This document shows positions 53,401 through 62,400 of a DNA stretch of 64,000 nucleotides, piece by piece. How positions within the stretch are numbered: position 1 is the first letter of the stretch; each line of letters starts with the position of its first letter. The notes beneath the pieces were generated by a model, which saw only the letters and a program-made list of their open reading frames with translations, was not told where the DNA came from and ran no database searches. The stretch is from assembly GCA_030847615.1 (NCBI GenBank), contig JAUMIR010000001.1, positions 163,901,001-163,965,000 of the forward strand, read 5' to 3'. This stretch comes from Gambelia wislizenii (lineage: Eukaryota > Chordata > Lepidosauria > Squamata > Crotaphytidae). Position numbers and translations under genes: made by a program.

Positions 53401-56400
53401 CTGAAAACACTTTCTGTTTGTAGAGTTTAAAAGGAAAGAATGTTTTTTTTTCACTCCCAGCCCAAATCCTCAGCTTTTGTTCTTTAAGATTAGACTGCTC
53501 TCTTTTTAGCTAAAAACAACAAACTGTGCATGGGATAGCATTCAAACTAGAAAGAAGTTGGTTCAGGAGAGAAAATAAAATATGCCAAACCAGTAGTGTT
53601 ATTATCCCAGTGCTCTTTAATCTGCACTGGCCGCACTGTATGCTGATAATTGTGCAGAATTGGTGTTGACTAGTCTTAAGGTGTTCTAAAGGGTTTGGGT
53701 CTTGATGCCTATGAGCAGGGGCTGGAAATATTTGGCAGTCCAGAGGACTTCCTTCAGCACCATCTGAGAGGGCCAATGGTAAGACTGTAGGAGTTGTAGT
53801 CTAAGACAGATGGAGAATCAAATGTTCCTAGTCCTGCTGTTGAGACAGATTCTCTGCTTCTTGTTTTACCATAGGTGTGATCAGTGAATACATTTTGGAA
53901 AATGAGAACAAAACAATAGATTTGAAAAATGGAAAAAACAAATTTTGTGGCATTTAAGAGATGGGCAGACAATTTGTTTTTTTTGATTAGCACCCATTTT
54001 GTCAAACTGTTACCCTCAACTTCCCACAGACATAGAGTGGAAGGAGGAAAGAGTGAGAGACATGTGTATATAGAGTATGAACAGCGACCATTCAAAGTAA
54101 TAGTCATTGGTGGTATTATAACTGTCCTGGTTTTCTATGTATTCTTTTTGTCTGTGTATATAGCAATAGCACTTCTATTTCTATACTGCTTATCAGTTCC
54201 AAAGCACTCCCTAAGCGGTTTATGTGTTAGCTAATTGCTCTCAACAAGCTGGGTACTCATTTTACCAACCTATGAAAGGATGGAAGGCTGAGTCAACCTT
54301 GGAGTCCTGTAGGAGCGAACTTACAACGTTGTGCCTGAAGTACTCTCATTTAACCACTGTGCCACCAGGGCTCCCTATATAAAATAAAATAAAGTATATA
54401 AAATCTTGGTCCCCTGTGACTATATTTCATGAATATAATCAACCCTTTTGATAAGTTCTATTTTCACAGTTTTGCACTGAACAAGAATGCTTTTGTTACC
54501 GTTTGTAAAAAATATTGCTTATTCTTAGGTGTATCAGCCCTGATGATAATTATCTATTTAAACTAGCTGGCAGCAGCTAGTTGGTGGAATACTTGTGAAT
54601 GATCTCCAGTGGCTTCTTTAATATGCCAAATGCAGCTGCAGGGGCTACCAAGTCCAAAAGAACCTATGAAACTGGGGAAGGGGAAGTTTAGTTTTTCCTC
54701 TAGTACACTTTTGTAAATTGGTCCACAAAATTGGTCCACTAAAGCTATTTGTCCCATAGGATAATTAAAAAAAAGTAAACTCCAAACAAGGGTTTGTGTA
54801 TTGAATAAAGCAAGCATTTAATTCATTGTGTATTGCTTGACTGTTGCAGCTTCCCCATTTAAACCTCCCAGAAATTTGAAGACATCTGATTCTACAATGT
54901 CAAGCTTTCGTGTAACCTGGGAGCCAGCCCCTGGAGAAGTGAAGGGTTACAAAGTAACTTTTCATCCAATGGGAGAAGATAGACGTCTTGGAGAATTAAT
55001 TGTTGGGCCATATGATAATACAGTTGTATTGGAGGAGCTCAGGTATTGCTGATCATAGTTGTCTTCCATTTCAGTATTTCTTTCTTTGGACATTATCCAG
55101 CCAAATCTAAGCACTTGTTTGATAGAAATCCCTTGCCAGAGAGGCATATCATGCTTGCTATAGAAATCTGTTTTTTATTGTTTTAAATATATTATGTTAC
55201 TTAGCCACCTTAGTTACCAAAGGCTGGATAGAAATATTTGAAATAAGTTAAATAAACAAATGTATATGGGAACCAGAAACACTTGTAACAAACCTTCTGT
55301 TTCATTAATTATGTGGCTGCTTGGATTGTGTATTTTTTAGTAGGACAACTGGAATATATATTTTTTTAGGTGTAATGAATTAAAACCTGATATTCTTTGC
55401 AGACTTTAGGGATGTTGAGTGTATGACATACAATTGCAGACTTACTCCATCTTAAAATTCCGTGTAAGGAAAAAGCAGTGTAACCAAGTAGTTAGACTGT
55501 ACAGACTAGGAACAAGGACAGCCAAGTTTAAATGTGCACTTAGTACATGCTTCTGTGGGTGAGCTTGGGCCAATCATTCTCTGTCAGCACAACCCACCTT
55601 TCAGGAACTGTTAGTCTGTGGTTGAGCATGGTTGTGGGGGCTCTCATCTTGCAGTGGTGGAATGATAAAACCACCCCCATTCTCAGAACATGGACTTCCA
55701 GTGCCCCTAAGGTTAAGTGGATAAAATGGGTAGGTTAGGGTTATGTGGATAAAATGGGTAGATCAAGGAGACCCCTGTGTACCTGAGCAGAACTGTGAGA
55801 TAAAAATTGAGTTAATGAATCTGCACAGGTGACGTAGTCCAGTTTGATTTATATTTGCACTTTAATCATGCAGGGCAGGTACTTCCTATAAAGTCAATGT
55901 TTTTGGAATGTTTGAAGGAGGTGAGAGTTCACCATTGATTGGAGAAGAAATGACCACCCTTTCAGATGCTACTGTGGTGCCATTTGTTTCTATAGGTAAA
56001 TATGGTTTTAATGAAAAAAAAACCAAACAAAACTTAAATTTATTTCTTTATTACCCACTTTAGAAGTACATACTTGTTGTCCAAAATTGGTAGAATGAAC
56101 TGTTTCAACATACTTAATGGATACTGTTATTTACTTTCAGGAATTATTATACAATTAAGAGGCTTTTTTATAATGACTCCTTAGTCTTTAATAGTTACAC
56201 CTAACATTTCTTCTTCTTTTTCCTGCCCACTTTATGTGAAAGATTTACATACTTAACAATCTCACTGAAATAAGTGTGCTTTAACAGTGCAATCCTGTGC
56301 ATTTGTACTCAGAAATAAGCCCCACTGAGTCTGAGTTCTTCCTATAAGATTTCAGCCTAAAAGTGGTTAATTTTGATTGTATCATGTTTCATGTCGGTAT

Positions 56401-59400
56401 TATATCTAAAGATTATATTGCATATCAGGAAGTGGATTACAATCCATGAGAGTTCATGCTAAAATTAATATGTTAGCCTTAAAGTTTCCAACAAGACTTT
56501 TTTTGGGGGTTATCCTACTGCAATTCCTACTTATTCCTACAGAGTAATTTGTTGCAACCTAACTTATTTTTATTTAAAAATATGGAAAAATGGTAGTAAA
56601 ACATAATGTACTACAATGTACTAATGTCTATATTTAAAAACATGAAGTTAACTGCCAAGGTTCTCAGGTGGGAGACTAAACCATTAACACCCCCCCCCCC
56701 TTAAAAAACCCAGAAGAGTTGATGGAATTGATCATTCCATATATGAATGTTCAAATTAAGGCCAGGCCCCAAAGAAAACTGCATGTGGTTCTTTGGACCC
56801 TGGTCTTAATTTGAACAGTTTACCACCTGTGCTCCTACCCACAGGCTGCAGGCTTCAGCACTGGCTTGTAGGAGTTGGGGGAGAGCCAACAGGAGGATGA
56901 TAGACCAGAAAAGCCCCGATGCACAGAAGCATTTATTCTGCATGTGCATCAGGGCTTTTCTGGTCTTGCATTCTCCTGTTGGCTCTCCTTCAACTCCTGC
57001 AAGCCAGTGCTTAGAGTTGAAGCCTACAACCTGTGGGCAAGAGTACAGGTAGGAAAGAGGAATTGGTGAATCCCTCTTCTAGTGCACATGGAAAAATACT
57101 TCCCTCTTATATAGGAGGGTTTTAGATCCCAACCAGTGCATGAACTTGAATAAAAACCCTATTTCATGATTGATAACTGTGTTTATTAAAGACCAGTATT
57201 GTATTTTCTATGCAGAAGAGCATCATGCTTTTAAATACTCAGGTACCTGGACTAGTTCTGTTCATGAATCTACAGTTTTGGCTCAGTTATGTGGAACATA
57301 GATGAACTCTTTATTTCAACTCTGATGGGTGTGCCTGATTTTACTCAATGGGATTTCTTCCATATAAAGACCAGAAGCTATGATGGCATGAAGCCAGAAA
57401 GTTTTGCGGCTGATAATATGATCTCCAGAGGAAAAAAAAAGGAGGAAGAAGACTTCTCCCCTATTCAAGTGGTTGTTGAAAGGATCATTTTAACACTTAG
57501 TCTTTCTGCTTTATCTAAATGCACTGTGATTTCCACCATGTGGAAAATGAAATGATCCTTTATTTCTCTGCCATAAACGGATGGACCCTGATATTTTTCA
57601 CTTCCTTTCTGAAACATTTTAAACTCTGTATAAATGTTTGTTTCATCACTTCCAGTTCTTTTGTGTGTTTATATGTGTTTCTGTATCTTATTTATGTCAT
57701 GCTCTTTCTCTTGTACATTTAGATGTGCAAACTTCTGCACCATCTGCATTAATTGACTGTATTCCAATGTAAATTTGATGATGTCATTTATTTCCATGTA
57801 TCAAGCATATTATTGATTTCTAAAGGCACTAACTGAACAATCTTCACCAGATTTTTAAAAAACCACTAAAGTATCCTAGGTATCTTAAATTTTCAACCAT
57901 TGAAGATATATAGTAATGGAACAGTCATTAGCTACCTAATTTAAGCCTACTGGTTTATGGTATTCCCTATGAAGGTGATTTAGGTCCAAGCTAATTAAAA
58001 CCATTATATCAGGAATGGGCAACTCCAGTGGGTCCAGGGGCCAATTTTTACTCCCTAGAACCCTTAGGAATTTTTTATTGGAACAAGACCATTCTACTGA
58101 AGGGGCTACAAGGACTTTAAAAAAATGAAAGAACAGCAACCATGAACACAAAAGTCAGAAATGGCCAGACACCTACTTGAAAAATGGGTGTTCTTTTGAT
58201 ATTAAGTAGTGCTTCCAGAAAAGCCAACTCATCCCTCCCTTTACTAGAAAAAGGGGTGTGTAGGCAAGTGTGTGGATGTTGTGGCCCAACAAAGCAGTCT
58301 TTGCGGGCAGCATGTAGTTTCAGAGTGGCACTTGGCTGACCACGCATATTAAATTATTAAAGAATATTCTGACTAGTTTTGTCTTTCAACAGAACAGAGG
58401 CAGTGCGTATGTATATATGTTGCACAGCCACACTTTCTAAATTAGTAATATGTATAGCCTTGGAAATTCTTTCGCATTATTGAATATTGCTTTCATAATG
58501 ACTTTAAAGTTTCAATGTATATAGAAGAACATCAATTAGTTAATTAAAGCCAGCATAGTGGATAGTGTAGTAAAGGACAGGAGGGGAGAAAAGCTGTTCA
58601 TTTGCTGTAACTAACACATTTTTATTCTGATTGCTGTGGCAGGCCTGGAATGTAAGACTAGAGCTGAAGCAGATATTGTGTTGCTTGTGGATGGCTCATG
58701 GAGTATTGGTCGTCCAAATTTTAAAACAATCCGAAGCTTCATCGCTCGCATTGTTGAAGTATTTGATATTGGTCCTGATAAAGTGCAGATTGGTAAGCCT
58801 TGGAGATACTGAGGAATTTTGGGCACTGTTATTTCAAAACATTTTGTAACTAAGTAATCTAAATCCACTCACCCCAGGTCTTGCACAGTATAGTGGAGAT
58901 CCTAGAACAGAATGGCAACTCAATTCACACAGAACCAAGCAAAGTTTATTGGATGCTGTGGCCAACTTGCCATACAAAGGAGGCAACACCCTAACAGGTA
59001 AGCGTGATGTCCAAATAATCAACACTGGAAAAAAGTTTCTTACAATATTAGGTAGTCCAGAAAACTATTACATTGTCCTTTATTTGGTGAGTAAGGCAGT
59101 TTGCATGTACAGTTAAGACTCCTGTATCCATGGAACCAGTATCCACAGTTTCTGTTATCTGCGGGATACCAAACAGGGACACATACTAGAGAACTGAACT
59201 GGAAAATATCTAGAGAGGCATCCTCTTTAGGCATCTTCCAATGCAACTCTATGATATGTTTTTACCAGAAGTCCGTTATTTCAATAGGGTCTGCTGTTAT
59301 CCACAGTTTCCAGCATCCATGATAAGTCTAAGAACGGAACCCCCGTAGATAGGAGGTCCGACTGTATTTTAGGTTTGAACCTAGTACATTCTGGTTAGCT

Positions 59401-62400
59401 GGGATAATATGGTAGGGCAGAATGGGCTACTTAGGAATGTATGCATAATGTATGCATAACTAAGTAGTGTCCCCTATCAGCAGTGGTAGCTGCTGGCTTC
59501 CACATAATTGGGATGATGAATCCGTGCTGGAGCTTAGCCTTGCCTTAAAGGTGCTATCCAAGGTGCTGAACATATTTGGGGGGGGGGCTTGTCCACTCAG
59601 TATAGGCTTACTGAGAGGTGACTGGTACAGCCTGGGGACAAACGAAACCTACGAGTAGCCAAACAGCAGATAAACTATGCAGCAGAATAGGGCTTGAAAA
59701 ACAAAGCCTTCAGCTAGCAGGCTTTATCACTGCTCTGACCCACTTTCACCCACAATAAGAAGACTTACAAGCAGCAAGGTCCTTCTGGAGGTTTTATCTT
59801 CAGTTCCAGTACAAAACAAACACAGAATATATACAGCAAATTTCAATAACGAATCCAACAGCAATTCTTCAAACATCCAACATTCCTCAACACCAACCCA
59901 AAACAGTAACTCACACAGAGTGTATCTCTATAGGAGTGTTTGGCTAGTCACCTTCTGCCTAGCCACAGCTGTGCGCACACCTGTTTCAGCTATGCTATCA
60001 GAGTGGTCTGTTGCTCCAACATTTTTTCTCTGCACTTAAAGGGATATTATCCTGACAGGGCTCAGTATCTCAGATAGTGTGTATGCCTTTAAAATTCAGA
60101 CTAATCAAGAGTGGATTTGCTACATCATTGACATGGAACCACCAGCTACCACTGTCTATCACAGCCCCTTCACCCACCAATTATATAGAGAACTGTGGGT
60201 TAACAGGAGAAGAGGGATGAATGAGGGGAAGGACAGCAGGTTCTTGAAATAGTGTGCAGTGTCTCCAGTCCACAACCCTTCACATCTATCTATATAAAAC
60301 TCTTGGGTATGTTGCCTTTCCCAGTGTGCTGATTGGCTGTTCAGGAAACACACCCAACCAATCACCACCCACATGCAAATTCCCTCTCCACCTCAGAATC
60401 CACTCCTGCCACTCAATCTTCATCTACACCCCTAGCCTCACAAGGACTCCTCCCTCCTCTTCCTACCTCAGCCACTCGCCCGTCATGGGCTGCAACAGGA
60501 ACAAGGCAGTCAACTGGCAGTGGTGGCAGCAGCAGCAGCCATAACAGCAGCCAGGCAACGGAGCGAGTCACCCTCAGCAATTCCAGGAAAACTGAAACAT
60601 TGAGAAGGGAGAGGAGGAATTTAAAAATCCACTAGTCTACCTTACAGGGTTGTCGTAAGGTTTACTGGGGGGAGTTTTTTAAAGGCTTATGTTATGCCAA
60701 GTACAGCTAGTTTACTGAAAAGGGAAAAGAGAAAAATCAGCCAACAACCAAACCGAAGAGAAGGGCAAAAACTGGGACTTATGTAGAAGGAAATGGAAAG
60801 ACAGGGAAGAAGCAGGAGGACTGGCTCAAATGATACACCATTTAAGGCAAATCTTGATGCCACATAATAAGCAGGGACAGAGTCCAGTAAAATTAAGTGA
60901 TCCACAGGGCAATGATTAGTTTCTTACATCTGTTTCTGATTATACAGTCTGGTTACACAGCTGGGATGCATCTGTAGGCCGTCTCTATGACTTGCATGCT
61001 CTGGAATTGTTGGATGGCAGCAGAAATATAGAATGCTCTTCTGTAAATGACAGAAGGCTGATGTGGTTCTCCATTGTCTTCTCTGAATTGGTGCCTTTAT
61101 TCCCCCCTCTCTCCATTTCTCAGGTCAAAATCCTTCAGTCCTCTGCTACACCTGAGGGCCAGATAGGGCTGTGCTCCATTCCTCTCACAGTGGGGTTACA
61201 GAAATGTAGCTATCTCAAAACTAGAAAGAACTCTGTAGTTGTTGGGCTGGAAGTTCTCTTGATTTTCTCTCTCTCTTCCAAGGAATCAGACTTTAGATAC
61301 ATGTGTGTTTTTTGAATGCTGTGAAACAAGTAGCTGCTTATGGGGGTGTCATTTTGATTGGGAAAGCTGTACCATTAAGCTACTGCTAAGAACAAATTGC
61401 CAGATTTCCTGTTTATTCCAAAAAAGATTAGGAAATCATCACAGGCTTTGCATGTAATGTGTAGTTCAGCTTGTAATATCAGGGAATATGGCAATCCTGT
61501 AATTTCTTGTGAAGGGAAATAGTAGAAGGTTTCCCACTCATGGCTGTTAAACCAAGATAGAGATGATGAAATAGGATAAAATGTATGTATTCTCTAATAA
61601 ACATGGCTGTTGTTTTTGGAGAGGCCTTCCTTCTAGATTAGATGCAATGTCTAATAAAAAATGATTACCTTTGTGTGCCTGTCTATGTGTGATTTCAGGA
61701 ATGGCTTTGAACTTCATCTTGAGAAACAACTTCAAACCAGAAGCTGGCATGAGGCCTGGCGCTCGCAAAATTGGTGTCCTGATTACTGATGGCAAATCAC
61801 AGGATGACATTATTGTTCCATCACAGAGACTGAGGGATCAGGGAGTGGAGCTTTATGCGGTTGGTGAGTATTATCTTGGAGAAGCATTAAGTATAAAAAA
61901 GGTCTAAAAGGCCAAATAAATCATTTCCTCTTATGTGAATTATAAAATAATCTATAAAATACACTTATTTAAAAATTTTTTTCACTTCATGATCTTTTTA
62001 AGGTATCAAGAATGCTGATGAAAATGAGCTGAAACAGATTGCATCAGATCCAGATGAAACCCATGCTTACAATGTTGGAGATTTCACTCTCCTTGTTAAT
62101 ATTGTTGATGACCTCACTGTTAATTTGTGCAATAGTGTCAAAGGCCCAGGTATGTTTCCCCTTTCAGCTTTATATCAGCTTTTAAAAACCTTATTAAAAA
62201 ACAATTTAACTTGCTTATTTTTCTTAAATTATTCACTTGGAACTTTATCAAGACAGCTGCTGGAAAGGAATGCAGCTGTGCAAGACATCTGGGTTGTCCC
62301 CTTTCTCTGATACACACACACACAAAAGTAACATAGGGTTGTTGTTTTATAAATTGAGGGCTTTTTTTTAGTTAGCATACATTGCATGCATGCATGTGTT

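Noticed and set aside
57289..57555. 88-codon ORF in the intron before VWA3 as an extra exon or gene
   Set aside because: The flanking AG/GT sites do not keep phase 1, FN3-8 joins VWA3 directly in the family, and no domain is visible.
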